NCBI GenBank assembly: GCA_022836615.1
Contig: MU405263.1
Span: 1-64,000 of the forward strand
Length of the DNA stretch: 64,000 nucleotides
Direction of reading: 5' to 3'
From: Annulohypoxylon bovei var. microspora
Lineage: Eukaryota; Ascomycota; Sordariomycetes; Xylariales; Hypoxylaceae
Positions within the stretch are counted from its first letter, which is position 1. Every line of letters starts with the position of its first letter. Under the pieces are notes generated by a model, which saw only the letters and a program-made list of their open reading frames with translations, made no database searches and was not told the DNA's origin. The translations under genes and the position numbers were made by a program. This document shows positions 47,802 through 59,672 of the stretch, piece by piece.

Positions 47802-48881
47802 TTAAAGCACTAAGCACTTGGAGTGCTTCTTCTGGCCTTTACGGGACAATAGGGCAGCGCGAGTAGCATGTTCGAAAACCTCTCGGACACCCTCGTTCGT
47901 CTTGGCCGAACACTCAAGGTACTTGTAGGCACCAATCTTCTTGCGGATATCCTCGCCCTACGAGTATATTAGCAACTACGTATCAGATAATGAGAGACAA
48001 GGCTGTTGCAGTGCAGGGTTGGACGTTGCGTGTTTCGAAACGCCGCACCAACACAGCAAGGCTGAGATGAGAACTTACCTCCTCAGGAGAGACGGGCTTC
48101 TGGCTAGTCTTACGTAGCTCCTCGATCGTCTTAGCGTCGTAGCGCAGATCCTTCTTGCAGCCGACGAGAATGATAGGCAAGCCTTGGCAGAAATGAAGGA
48201 CCTCAGAAATCCACTATCGGTAGAGCAGGTGTCAGCAAATTGCTTATCTGGGAAGCATGAGGTAGGCAATATAAAGAACGGGAAATTGCTGACCTTCTCC
48301 TGAACGTTGTCCAAAGAATCAGGGGAGTCGACAGCGAAGCAAATCAGGATAACGTGAGAGTCGGGGTAAGACAGAGGTCGGAGACGATCGTAATCTTCCT
48401 GACCAGCCGTATCCCATAAGGCTAACTCGACGTGCTTGCCATCAACCTCGACATCGGCGACATAGTTCTCAAAGACGGTGGGGACGTAGACCTATTAAAA
48501 AGGAGATTTTGTCAGCATGATGCACAATGCACTTGTATTCGTATGTTGAGACGCGATGGATGATCATGATGATATCAATGGGCGACAAGGCAGCAGCTCG
48601 AAGGGTTTGGATGATTTGGACCAATGTCGATGTTCCTTTGTTTCGATAGGACGCGGGCGAATGTTGGAGAAATGGGAATAGGAAGAAAGGCAATGATGAT
48701 TAATGACGAGGCAATCATTCTCTTACCTCAGGGAAAGTGCCCTTGGAGAAGACGCTGTTGTTTAGATTAGCATTGTGGTGGTAATGTTTATGTTTTGGTG
48801 GTTGGCGACGTACATCAACAAGCAAGTTTTACCACAGGCACCGTCACCGACGATGACCAGCTTTCGGCGGATCTCAGCCAT
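47802..48881 (-). CDS. RHO1: Rho1 small GTPase
   Basis: Five exons (48881-48814, 48754-48727, 48491-48294, 48213-48079, 47957-47802) with introns of 59, 235, 80 and 121 bp give 194 aa. All GTPase motifs are present: P-loop GDGACGKT (12-19), effector YVPTVFENY with Thr37, switch II DTAGQED (59-65) and the CSAK guanine motif. A C-terminal CLVL box for geranylgeranylation closes the protein. Rho1 is the essential regulator of beta-1,3-glucan synthase, Pkc1 and actin at the plasma membrane. Exon 2 is only 28 bp and codes VFSKGTFPE. The donor of intron 3 (AAG/GTCAGC) is weak but fixed by protein conservation. The start is the expected MAEIRRKLVIVGDG. Confidence 0.96.
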
Positions 48882-49632
48882 GGTTGGGGAAGGATTGCTG
48901 GATTAGGGGTAGAGAAAAAAAGGCGAGGTTTGATGGGGGTATTCAGAGAATATGCAAGAAAATAAAAGAGGTCAAAAGGCTTGATGAAAGAGTTCTCGCA
49001 AGTGTTCGTCAAGTTTCTCCCTTTGGAGGTTTGGATGATGGAAGAAGATGGAGGGAGATTAGAGATGGAGAATGTAAGAAGGAGGAAAGAGGTTAGGAAG
49101 GTAGAGGTAGAAGGTTGCTGCAATTGACAGCGGTAGCACCAGCAAGGTATGTATCCTGGTAGGTCCTTGGTTAGCATACGCCTGGGATAGGTAGGATAAG
49201 GCAGGCACCTACGGCACTATGAATGGATGTATGGATGTATGTACATAAACACTTTTTTTCACTAAAGGTTCTAAGGTTTTAGGTAGCTAGGTACATCCAT
49301 ACTAATCCATCCATACATCTGCACACATCCATACATTTACATTACCACCAAAGCAACAGCAGGAGCGGCGGTGCCGGGTCACCCAAATAAGGGACGTTGG
49401 CAACCACCTGGGGCAAATCTGGACAGTCACAAGTGCCTAACGCAGGCAGGGTTTAGTGGGTCTTGTTAAGGATTTATAGGCAGTTTTGGTGAATAGTCCT
49501 AGCGACCCAAACCATCCAAAACCATCCGAATCACTAAAAGTCCTTGAAAATCTACACACTATAGCGAATGTACCTGTACATCCAAGGAGAGCACACGTAC
49601 CTACCACATGTCCAATTCTACCAAATTCTACC
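48882..49632. other. intergenic, RHO1 promoter side
   Basis: About 750 bp between divergent genes. The region next to RHO1 is purine-rich on the + strand (CT-rich on the coding strand), as usual for strong fungal promoters. No gene seen. Confidence 0.5.
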
Positions 49633-49845
49633 ATGATCAGACCCGCTGCACGTCCTGCTTTTACTACTTTCGCACTGGCTCGGCTTTTACCACGGAGTAC
49701 AAGTACATCCCTTCCATTTAATTCCCATTCACAGGCCTTGATTAGGTCCTTGCACGTCGGAAATCGAGGAGGCAACCCACCGAAAGCTGCGAAGCCCGTC
49801 CCACAACATTTGAAGATAGGTACCCTACCACCTATGAACGATTGA
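49633..49845 (+). CDS. possible mitochondrial microprotein (70 aa)
   Basis: An uninterrupted 70-codon frame starts at an ATG in good context (TACCATG). The N-terminus MIRPAARPAFTTFALARLLP is Arg/Ala-rich without acids, as in mitochondrial targeting peptides. It continues with QALIRSLHVGNRGGNPPKAA, where RSLHVGN looks like a presequence cleavage region, and ends GTLPPMND. I do not recognise a family. It may be a small inner-membrane or matrix protein, or the first exon of a longer gene, or chance. The frame is open upstream but has no earlier ATG. Confidence 0.4.
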   Translation: MIRPAARPAFTTFALARLLPRSTSTSLPFNSHSQALIRSLHVGNRGGNPPKAAKPVPQHLKIGTLPPMND

Positions 49846-52290
49846 ATTATGCATGCCGACTATCCTTACGTGGGCCTGTGCGCAGCCTTCTGCCTTGTTT
49901 AACCTTTTTGAATCTCATGCTACGAGATAGAGATGGACCGGATATCTATATTCTATGCGGATTATAATTTCACTAATACGATGCGACATCATATGAAGAG
50001 TATACGATTCTATACATATCTACCTGGGTAGGTAGTATAAAGACAAATATAATACACCTACTTGGAAGATACATATTAATTGAGGTTGATAGAAGCAGAA
50101 GCAAGAAGCGTGGCAATCTAAAAGACCAAAAGCTATCAACGATGGAATGAATATACACTGTGGAAATATATCCCAGGTCATATCTCATAAACTTCCAGAA
50201 ATCATATCACCCGAGCTTATGAGTTGGACAGATGCTGAGTCAGAGAAAGGGGTGTTAATGTTTAACACTCTAACAAGTCCAATATTGAACTGCACGCGAG
50301 TGTCACTGCATAGGTATGGTATGTATGTAGGTATATTTCCTGTTACGATACGGAAGTCTTGCCGGGAAGATCATCTTCCAGCAGAGACAGCGAAGAACAC
50401 CAAGCAACCAAGCAACCCAAGCTAGGCAGGCTAAGCATGTTTGAGTAGATTCAGACTACTGTCTAGGTACCGAGCTAGGTAGATCTTCAATGAGCTTGCG
50501 TCTTCTACACTACATCCTACCTCCCTATGCACTATTATGTAGAAACTCTCACCGACTGGGCGCCGCAGTAGCCATTCTCTGATCCGGGCTTCAGCTGAGC
50601 AAGTGTGGCTCAGTACTATCATGTCATTCCCGCGCTTTCTCCCCGATAGTATCGCGCAATCGCAATCTGCTTTTCTTTGTCTTCCAGTCCGTTGATACGA
50701 GTTGTGGGGGTGTTCGGCATACGCGTACGAGCCGCCGCGACTTATGTTTCATACGAGCAAAATCCCGTGCCTAGCCTTCTTTTCTTTCCCCCTTTACTCT
50801 TTTTCTCTCCTTATTTCTTTGGCTCGTCTAGCTTATTACCTTTACGGCGCTGTCAAGTCTCTTCCTTGCGAAATAGGTTAGGTCGAGCCCCAAGACTCAG
50901 TAGTCGCTGTGGCTTAGCTCGCTTGTGACGCTTGTGACGATGAACTGACTCGATACTTCGTCTAGGTAGGTAATTTACATACATGCCTACCTTGACACCG
51001 TACTGTACGAACAAAATAACAACGGTTTGATATCGACGATTTCTTACAACGCATCAAAATAGAACCACATATTGATGAAAATATTTAAAATATCAACAAC
51101 TAACATTCTATATTGTAAGACTTGATAGCCTATTAAACAGGCAACATACAATTATCATTATAACCCTGTTCTTCACTGTCTTTATCATTACAGCTGTACA
51201 TATGTAGCTCCATCTGTTTTAAACTACTGAAACGGATAACCGACCGAAACCCTAGGATTGAAAAAGATCTTTAAGCCTTACGTGTGATACACAACCTGTG
51301 CCTTGCCGAATATGATGTAAAATATCAGATTTTCTGGGGAAGTCAGAAAAGACTGGAGATGACGTTTATCTACATACGCTAAAGAAGCTCTTATTCGAGT
51401 GAAAGCCTCTCGATAATACGTAAGACTACATGCACGCAGCGTATACTATCTAGGTAGTTTATACCTATGCAAGATTAAGACAGGTGATGGGTATCTACCT
51501 ACGGACAGACGCAATTCTAGGTGAATCTGTCTATTTAACATACGAGTAACACAGGACCCGGCATGTTGGGTAAATGACCAGGTGGTTCAACAGAATATCC
51601 AAGTCCGGAGTAATAAGCTTTCGTGGCACAATGGCATCCGGCTGCGAATACAAGACTCTAAGACTCCATTCACAACCCGGATTATATTCCCGGAGAATGA
51701 TCTGCCACATTGCCAAAGGGTTCGTAGACAGCTAAGGAGCTGAGGTGGCATCAATTGAACAGGCAGCTTTGATGACGAAATAGATTTGGCTTTAATAAGA
51801 ACCCCCAATCTCAACTATATGCAACATGAACATTGAAGTCTACAGTACGGTTACATGTCAGATACGATAAACCGTCATGACTTTCAACATTGAATGCATC
51901 AATGTTGCATGTGTGTCTTGGCATTTGGAGAAGTACACAGGTACATCGGACTCTGGATTTTCCGGGGTTAGACCCCGTTCGACTTCCAATTGGGGCTACC
52001 AGCCAATCAAACGCATCAACCATTAGCCTAAGCCAATTGGCCCATCGAAAGCTTTCCGAAAATTTGGCCAGCTTCAAAACCCACGCACACGAGCGACGAT
52101 AGACACCACCAAGAAAACCGACGAAATCCCCGGAACCGTCCTTAACCGTCCTCGCCACCGCAAATCTCCCGCGTTTCCGGAGGGAGAGAGGACCGACCAG
52201 AAGAGAAAGAAGAAGAATAAAATACAAAGCAAAATTAAAAAGAGAAATAGAGAGAAGGAAGGCAAAAAAGGAAAGAGAGGAGGGGAAAAG
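49846..52290. other. intergenic
   Basis: About 2.4 kb. Many TAGGTA-type motifs (near 50022, 50465, 50965, 51450). Frames at 50147-50425 and 51531-51814 show no recognisable product. From about 52080 the sequence turns purine-rich and leads into MRPL40. No gene supported. Confidence 0.45.
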
Positions 52291-53653
52291 ATGCAAAAGA
52301 TCCTCCGCCGCGTGGCGACCGCCGAGCGGGCGGTAGCCAAGCGCCACAAGAAGCAGATGCAGGGGCGGGACAAGAACGAGGCGACGCGGGAGCGGACGCG
52401 GCGGACGCAGCAGCTGGCGGACGTGACCAAGTCCTACAAGGCGACGAAGCAGAACATCCGGGACGCCTGGGAGCTGGGCCCCCTGGCCGCGCGCGAGGAC
52501 GTCGGCGTCGAGCTCGGCACGCGGGGCGCCATCCCCGAGACCCATTACGCGACCTACGCCTTGCCCTCCCGCGCCCAGCTCGAGGCCCGCTGCGCCTGGG
52601 CCGGCGGCACCAGGTTCCTGAGCGTCGCCGTCAACGACCGCGCCGTCCTCATCGACGGCCCCGATAAGGGCCGCATCGGCCGCATCATCCAGATCGAGCC
52701 GCAGAGGGGCGAGGCCTACCTCGAGGGGCTGAACAAGGTAACATGCCTCCCTCCACCTACCTACCTAGGCACCTTACAGTATATATATATATATACAGCC
52801 TGAGCCTATACCATACGGCAGCGTTTCCCCTCCTGCCTAAGTATGCGATAAGCTCGGGTCACCCGGACAGCTGGCTGACAGGAAGCGAACACTACAGAGC
52901 AACATATCACTCGACAACGAGGTGCGCGAGGTTGGCGAGAACCCCATCATGACCATGGAGCTCGCGATCCCGATCTCGCGGATCCGGCTGGTGCACCCGC
53001 TGAAGGACCCGGTGACGGGCGTGACGCGGGACGTGATAGTGAACCTGATCGAGCCGCGCGGCGTGATCCACGACCGGTACAGCGGGACGCGGCAGTGGAC
53101 GCGGGTGGTGCCCGGTCTCAACGCGGTGATCCCGTGGCCCAAGAAGGACGAGCCGGACACGGCGGACAAGCGCGCCGACACGCTGCTCATGGACGCCGAG
53201 GCCAAGACCTTCGTGCCGACGCTGCTGCGCCCGCCCATGCCCGACTCCGTCATCGACGAGCTGCGCGGCAAGTACAGCCGCTTCCGCACCCGCCACGACC
53301 CCGAGTACGTCGCCCGCCTCGAGGCCGAGGACCAGGCCAAGCGCGACCGCGCCAAGCTCGCCGACTCCATCCGCACCCCGCTCCAGGAGTTCCACCGCGC
53401 CGAGCGCGAGAAGAAGAAGAGGAAGGGCAAGCCCCGCCTCACCATCGAAATGCTCGAGAAGATCGGCGAGGTCATGGCTAGGAACATGGAGAGGATGCGC
53501 AACGCCCAGGCCCTGCCTGAAGCTACCGGCAGTGGCAGCGCGGCGGCGAGTGAAGCAGCGACGAGTGAAGTAGCGGCGAGTGAAGCAGCGGAAGCCGCAC
53601 CGACGCCTCTAGAGACGGCCAGCGAGGAGACGCCGCCTCCGCCGTCGTCCTGA
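52291..53653 (+). CDS. MRPL40: mitochondrial large ribosomal subunit protein uL24m (Mrpl40)
   Basis: Two exons (52291-52737 and 52898-53653) joined over a 160 bp intron give 400 aa. A basic N-terminus with Arg/Lys clusters precedes a KOW motif at about 120-150 (VLIDGPDKGRIGRI, IEPQRGEAYLEGLNK). The long fungal extension includes the block with MELAIPISRIRLVHPL, and the C-terminus becomes Lys/Glu-rich and then low-complexity Ala/Ser/Glu. This is the layout of fungal Mrpl40, an rRNA-binding protein of the mitochondrial 54S subunit. The gene is extremely GC-rich at third positions, so long false frames appear on the other strand. It converges on ELP1 with about 210 bp between stops. Confidence 0.9.
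52780..52795. repeat. (TA)n tract in MRPL40 intron
   Basis: A run of about eight TA dinucleotides lies in the single intron of MRPL40, just downstream of a CTACCTACCTAGG motif at about 52756. It contrasts with the very GC-rich exons on both sides. Confidence 0.9.
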
Positions 53654-53862
53654 AGAAACAAAAATGAAAATAAAGAGGTAGCGGAGTAAAATAACGTTTA
53701 GACATGTAAATTAAATGTATATAACGCATTCACGACTACGTTAAGCATGGACTCCATTTTACATTCAGGGCGCGCGAATCTGTCTCCATACTGCATGCGA
53801 TTTCCCTAATTTTATCTAACCGTATTTCTTCTCTCTTTCCCCTATTCCCCGGTTTGCCTTAG

Positions 53863-56800
53863 CTACGAGCCCAGCAACGACAACCTCCCCATCCCCGTAA
53901 TCTTAGGGGGTTCCTGCCTCCTCCACGCAGCCTCGAGGTTCTCGAGCAGAACCGCATCCGCGCCCATAGGCCTCCACCCATCCTCCCCACCGTCCCTCGT
54001 CTCCTCCCCAGAATCACCGTGATTCTTCTCCCCCGCGGTAGCGAAAACCTCTTTAACAGCCACCTGACACGCCTCCACCACCTCCGCCGCCAAACTCTCG
54101 AGCGCCCTCGCACGCTCATGCATGCCGCGGCGCGTAAGCCCGAAGATGAGGCGCTCGACATCGGCGCGGGTCGCCTCGACGCGCTCGACGAGCCGGCGGA
54201 CGCTGTTCACCAGGTACTCCTCCTCGTACACGGTGCCCTTGCGGCCGCGAGCCCGCTTCTTCTCCTCGCGCTTGCGGTTCTTGCTCGTGGCGCGGCTGAC
54301 GCCCGTGCCTGCCGTGCCTACGCTGCCCCCCTTGTTCGTGTACCGCGTGAACAGGCTCGCGCTCGTGCTCACGCGCGAGCTGGCCGCGACTGAGACGTCG
54401 TCGGGTATATCGCCGCCACCGCCGCCGCCGCCGCGCTCGCCCTCGTAGAAGCCGAGCGGGTCCTCGGCGGCCTTGCGGCGTAGATCCGCGATCCGGGGCA
54501 GCTGGGCGCGCAGCTGGGCCTTGCAGTCGGCGAAGAACTCGGTTGTGCTGCCTAGCGCGTCGCCGAGCCCTGAATCCACGGCTGTGGCTAGGAGCTCAGG
54601 GCGTCTGTGGAGGGCGGCTAGGCGCATGGCGTCGGCGAACAGGTACCCTTTGCACAGGTAGGAGATGGCGGTCTCGAGCGAGCCGAGGTGGTCGAGTTGG
54701 ATCGTTGCGGCTGAGGCGTAGCTCTTGGCTTCGTACAATGCTTCGGCGAGGGTTGTGGCGAGGTCGGTGAGGGCGTCTGGTGCGAGCGCGGGGGATTGTT
54801 GTTGTGCGGTGAAGAGACATTCCCGCCAGCAGGAGGCACCGGCGGCGCGGTAGCATCGGGTTGCTGCTGTGTAGTCGAGGAGAGATTCATGAGTGAGACC
54901 TGCTTCTCGGAACCGGGATTTGGACTCGAGATATGTCGCGTAGAGGCCGGTGAGTATGGTGAGATTAGTTTGATCGTAACGGTACATCTTCAGGGCTGCG
55001 GCGTAGAGCGCGTGCTTAGTCGTATAGTCTTGGGCTTCTTTGTGCGCCTGGATATTTTGAAGGTGAGTTAAGGCCTTTTCGTGCCGACCGAGATGATCAT
55101 CAACAACAAACTTCCGCCTTAGCTCAGATAGTAGATGTAGTCTTTGAATGAATGGGAGATATTCTCGAGGGTCTCTCTGTGACTGTTGCGCAACTAGTAG
55201 TGCTAGATCCAGGTGATAAAGACCCAAAGCCTCATCATATAAGATGTTGACATCCGCGAGAAAGCAGATATGTTCAACAGCCTTCTCAGCAAGTTGTTCA
55301 TTATCTTGCAATAGGGCCGCAACGACTAATAATCCATCTTCATACGCAGGTGGGGCCTTACAGACATTGGCCGTGATAATATTTTGTAGGGTTTCATGGT
55401 CCTTGTGTTTGCGAGACTGGAGATGAGATAGCACCGCATCACAAATTGTGTTGACTTTTGAAGAATCTTCGTGAAAACTAGCCGCGGCTTCGCCAGAGGT
55501 GACTTCTGGTGACTCTTGATTCCTCACACCTCTTGTGTCTTTATACATCGTTTGTGTGACATCCTCAATACTATATCATGTTAGATTTACGTTCGAATAC
55601 CGGACGTATGCAAGAAATCTCACCGTAAAGAGGATAGAAAAAGATCTATATAGGAGGCATCGTTGAGTTGGTCGAGAAAGAGTCCGACGTTTCCTAAGAA
55701 TTGCTGGGGCCTATGATCGTAGAGAATATTCATGTCCACACGCTGCGTTCGACAATACGAGTACGCTTTCCCATAGTCTTTGGCGTCAATCAGTTGTCTA
55801 ATTCCAGCCACAACCATTGCTCGGGGATATATCGTTTCTAAGTTTCCACGAGGCATCTGAAGAACAAGGCTCATATTCGTGGGCATTGCTGTCACAAGTC
55901 GTGCACCTCTCTCGATATTTCGACATCTCTCATCATTTTCGGGGTCATCTGGGGGTATCTCTAAACCTACAATGGGAATCAGTTATGAGACTCTTTGGTA
56001 GTTAGTGTCTAAAAAACTTACTATCAACATCAACTAAATGAATGAACTTGACTAGGTGATTGGTAGTGGTGATTATGAGGTGAGCCGGTGTGACCAAGAA
56101 GGAAGTGCAGTTCTTGAGCAAAAGGCGAGAATTTGCATATAAATGTCCATTCCTGGATAATCCCACTGCAATAACGTTGCCAGCTAGATCGACGACTTCG
56201 CTCCACGGAAGCTGAACTGGGAGGCGGGTCGAGTATAACTCATCCTCTTGATTAACAACACCATGAAGCCTTCCCAGACAATCCTGAGCAAGGACATCGG
56301 TGGAGCCTGCCTGAGTTAGACGTACGAAACCGAACATCGAGCCAGCATAGATGCTCGTGTTGGATGAGAACTCGCCGGTAGTTCGATCGAAAGGATGCGA
56401 TTGGATTGCCGGCCCCGTGTCAAACCCTAGACAGTGAACGACGCTATTCTCGGTAACAGCAATTTGCAAGGGTGTATAATCTTCGTCTGTGTTGTCCCTA
56501 GTGAAAGTCACATTGCCCACTAGAGATGGAATTACAGAGCGCTGTTCTTTGACCTTCCATTCATAAACATCTACACCTAGCTGATGGAGAACGGCTAGGA
56601 ACGTGTTTGCAGGGGAAAATGCCACATCAGTTATTGGTGATGATGTTTGGAGCTCGAACGATGACATTGGAGGAGGGACATTGGCAGTTCGAAAAGGGGT
56701 AAGCTTAAGGGTCTTTCCATCGACAACGGCAACAGCTCCGTAATCGTACGGTGGAGTGAGTGACCCGCGAGTTATCTCGAAAATGTACTCTGCGAGCAAT

Positions 56801-58015
56801 AGCTTACCTGAGATTGCCGATGCGAAGCGCAACGGTTTCTCGGGATGCCATGCAAGGCAATGTGGTCGCTTTTGTGTGAGAATTTCTTGCTTCAAATACC
56901 AATGGTAATTTCCCATGGTCCAGAGTTGTATTCGGTCATCAAGTGTGACAGCTAAGACGGTGGAATCCGAGTTCCACTCAAGCCATATTTGATCTTTTGA
57001 GAGAGACCTATTTTCAGGAGCTCTCAAGGAAAACTGGCCATGCCTGAGACCATTTCTCTCGAAGAAAATGACATCAACACGATCTTCAAGACGTTGAATA
57101 CCAGCGATCAGATTACCGGTTGGCCTCCAGCTTAAAGCACCCTCCATGCCATCAACAGGCTCACTTACGCTGTCGAGGACACCGTCTCGAGAATAAACTC
57201 GAATAACTCGACGAATGCCCGTTTCGATAGAGTTAATAGCAACGTATGCGCCATCACCTCTCCAGCTGATGATGGTACTACCATCGTCGTCGGGGCTAAG
57301 TACGCCTTGATCTACTTTTTCCGGTATAGTAGGGTCTCTCAATGCTTTAGCGCCTCTGCCTTGGAATTGCGTTTCCTTCTTACCCCAGCCAACAGAGACG
57401 TGTTTCGATTCTTTAAGATCATCGACAGTCAAAGTCATGTCTGTTATACCATCAAAACCACGACTCATGAAGACCGCCGTGTTAGCTTTGGTGGTTATAG
57501 CTAGTAGTTCTTCATCTGGAGACCAACTTGCAGCGGTGATGCCTTCATCTATGGAACCCATAATCTCGATATGGGCTCCATCCTGAGGATTCAAACCTTC
57601 TGACTCCCGGACGACGATTATGTCACCACCTTCGAGGACTAGGCATGTTGTTAGAGTGTCGCTGAAATGATGCGAGCTTACAACTCTATCAACAGCTAAA
57701 TCCGGATTTGGGCTTGGAGCATCCCATGATGCAACCTCTTGACACTCACTGTAGACATACATAAATAGTGAGCAAATTAGAGCGTCGGATGTCCCCGAAT
57801 ACTAGGTAGATGATGCAAACTCACATGTCTATTGAAGAGGCCCTCACGTGTTCCGAAATCCTCACCAGGCGAATATGCCCACCTTCGTCGCTCGGGCCGA
57901 AAGTACACAAGACTTCATCTTTAGCAGGGTCCCAGCATGTTGAAGTGATAGCCTCTCCATTTAGATCAGTTGACGAATTCCAGGCATTATATCGAATGTT
58001 GCGTAAGTTGCGCAT
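53863..58015 (-). CDS. ELP1: Elongator complex subunit Elp1 (Iki3)
   Basis: Four exons (58015-57825, 57748-56022, 55966-55624, 55570-53863) with introns of 76, 55 and 53 bp encode 1322 aa, matching the usual Elp1 length. The N-terminal two-thirds are WD40 beta-propellers (for example SWSPDEELLAITTK, LAWHPEKPLRFAS). The C-terminal third is TPR-like helices (KDYGKAYSYCRTQRVDMNILYD and onward). Near residue 1190 lies the basic tRNA-binding stretch KNRKREEKKRARGRKGT followed by the conserved VYEEEYLVN. Elp1 scaffolds the Elongator complex, which modifies U34 of tRNAs in the cytosol. The acceptor of intron 3 was set at TAG (55571) to give RIEDVTQTMYKD. The 3' kilobase is far more GC-rich than the rest of the gene. 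Confidence 0.95.
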
Positions 58016-58568
58016 CTTGGAAGTGCCAAGCCTGGTATGGCGAGAGATGTAAGCTACCTATAAGTATATCAGGCTTCTAGCGAAAGTGTGGTATAGAACT
58101 TTTGTTGTAATGACGACTATAAGTCCGTGCGAACAAACTTTTCTACAACTCTTTTTACTGTACGGCAGGTCCATTGTGACTTTTAAAGTTTGGTCAGTGC
58201 GTTTTGACTTCCCATGTTTGGAAGCCTCGGTGGTGGGTCGGCGGACCTCGGGAAGGCATCGCCAGCCGGGAGCCGTCAACGGTGAGTGGCCAAAGCTCCA
58301 GCAAGCTTTGCCGACCCCCTTGTTCGAGATCTGCAAGCCATTGTTCGATTTTGGGTGTCAAAGCTCGTAAGTGGTTCTCTCCCCTATTCTACCATTTCTT
58401 GCTTTCCCCAGGTATACATGCATATTACACACATACATAACTCAATTGAACGATCTATTAAGCTATCTGGCGTTTTTGCCTTGACTTTATCTTAACATTA
58501 TTTGGCACTTTGTCTGATATTACCGAGCATAGCGTTTTAATACCTAGTAACTAAGGTAATCGCGAATA
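58016..58568. promoter_or_regulatory. divergent promoter region, ELP1 / DUF3984 gene
   Basis: About 550 bp between two divergently transcribed genes. Overlapping short frames at 58058-58495 on both strands have no family support. The region should contain both promoters. Confidence 0.5.
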
Positions 58569-59672
58569 ATGGACGTCGCCTATAAGCAACATGCCAACCA
58601 GGCACGTCGGAAAAATAGATCGACTACGAATCTCCAGCACCTCTCCCTCGCACCCCTCACGTCTAGATTCCCTCTGACCGACCCCGAAGAGCTCCCTGAT
58701 TTTGGCGCCGCCTCATTTCAACACAATAGTTCCTACCTCCAAGGCAAATCTGCCCCAACGACCCCTCGTTTACTCCAATCCCCCTCCCATACTCGAGCCA
58801 ACTCGCCTAGCCGCCGCCGCTCCTCCGCTCACGACATATTGGAAACCAAAATACCAAAGAGCAAGTCTACGACCCACCTAGCTGCATCAAATGCGAAACG
58901 TGCTGGACTGGGAACATTTTCACCTCTTCCGCATCACCATGGATCATCCGAGGCTAGAGAACGAGGCGACAGCGATTGGATGTTGCGTACCGGGGCTTTG
59001 ATTAGCTCGGAGACCCGAGAGTCTAAGGGCCAAGCCTGGCTTATTTCAAGGGCGAGCTCGACCAGCTTGACTGGCGTGCGTGATGCTGATGAGGAGGCAT
59101 ACGAACGAGAGCTAGCGAGGGAGAAAGAAATCACAAGCAGACGAGGTAGTCGTCGTGGTAGTGTGGCGAGTGCGGACGATGATCCCTTTTCACCGAACAG
59201 CCGTTACGGCAGCCGCTCGCAGAGCAGGACCGGAAGTAGATCTCACCTAAGGACGCCGGTAGAGCGTCACGCACATGACGGCTATTTTAGCCAAGAAGCG
59301 CCAGCGGGGGAGTCTATACCCGGACCGGACTTTGTGAGCCTAGATGAGAAACTAGAGGCCTTCGAAGTAGATACGAGCAAATTGGACGAGGCCGTCGTGC
59401 GGAAACTGGTCAACAGGAAGAGCGGAGGGATGAGCTCGTGGATGTGGTCTCTGTTTTCCGTCGAGGAGAACGACGAGGAATCAGACAACGCCGACGGCGA
59501 GACGTCGGATGGTGAGACAGAGGGAAGTCATCTTCCACGTAGTGCGAGCACGGCGGATTTTGAGCGAATCTTGAATCTCCCGGAAGAAAGAATGCCACCT
59601 CCGAAATCAGATGAAGGCGGGTGGCAAGATGCTGCGTGGCTCCTGAGTGTAGCGTCCAAGGTGCTACTGTAG
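58569..59672 (+). CDS. DUF3984-type disordered fungal protein
   Basis: Single exon, 367 aa. The N-terminal block (ARRKNRSTTNLQHLSLAPLT, then SSYLQGKSAPTTPRLL) is the signature that I associate with DUF3984, a conserved ascomycete family of unknown function. Most of the chain is Ser/Arg/Asp-rich and predicted disordered, with repeated SRRGSRRGS and RSQSRTGSRS segments that are likely kinase targets. A more ordered part around 255-300 (DFVSLDEKLEAFEVD, then GGMSSWMWSLFSVEE) is conserved-looking. The C-terminus ends in a short amphipathic stretch (DAAWLLSVASKVLL). No membrane helix or catalytic motif is seen. Confidence 0.82.
   Translation: MDVAYKQHANQARRKNRSTTNLQHLSLAPLTSRFPLTDPEELPDFGAASFQHNSSYLQGKSAPTTPRLLQSPSHTRANSPSRRRSSAHDILETKIPKSKSTTHLAASNAKRAGLGTFSPLPHHHGSSEARERGDSDWMLRTGALISSETRESKGQAWLISRASSTSLTGVRDADEEAYERELAREKEITSRRGSRRGSVASADDDPFSPNSRYGSRSQSRTGSRSHLRTPVERHAHDGYFSQEAPAGESIPGPDFVSLDEKLEAFEVDTSKLDEAVVRKLVNRKSGGMSSWMWSLFSVEENDEESDNADGETSDGETEGSHLPRSASTADFERILNLPEERMPPPKSDEGGWQDAAWLLSVASKVLL

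Noticed and set aside
51811..52545. 244-codon minus-strand frame opposite MRPL40 with Leu-rich segments
   Set aside because: It lies antisense to MRPL40 exon 1, which has a KOW domain and clear homology. The frame is a by-product of base composition and of the purine-rich leader.
52837..53661. 274-codon Ser-rich minus-strand frame opposite MRPL40 exon 2
   Set aside because: It is antisense to a conserved exon, has low-complexity Ser/Arg content and no splice or start support.
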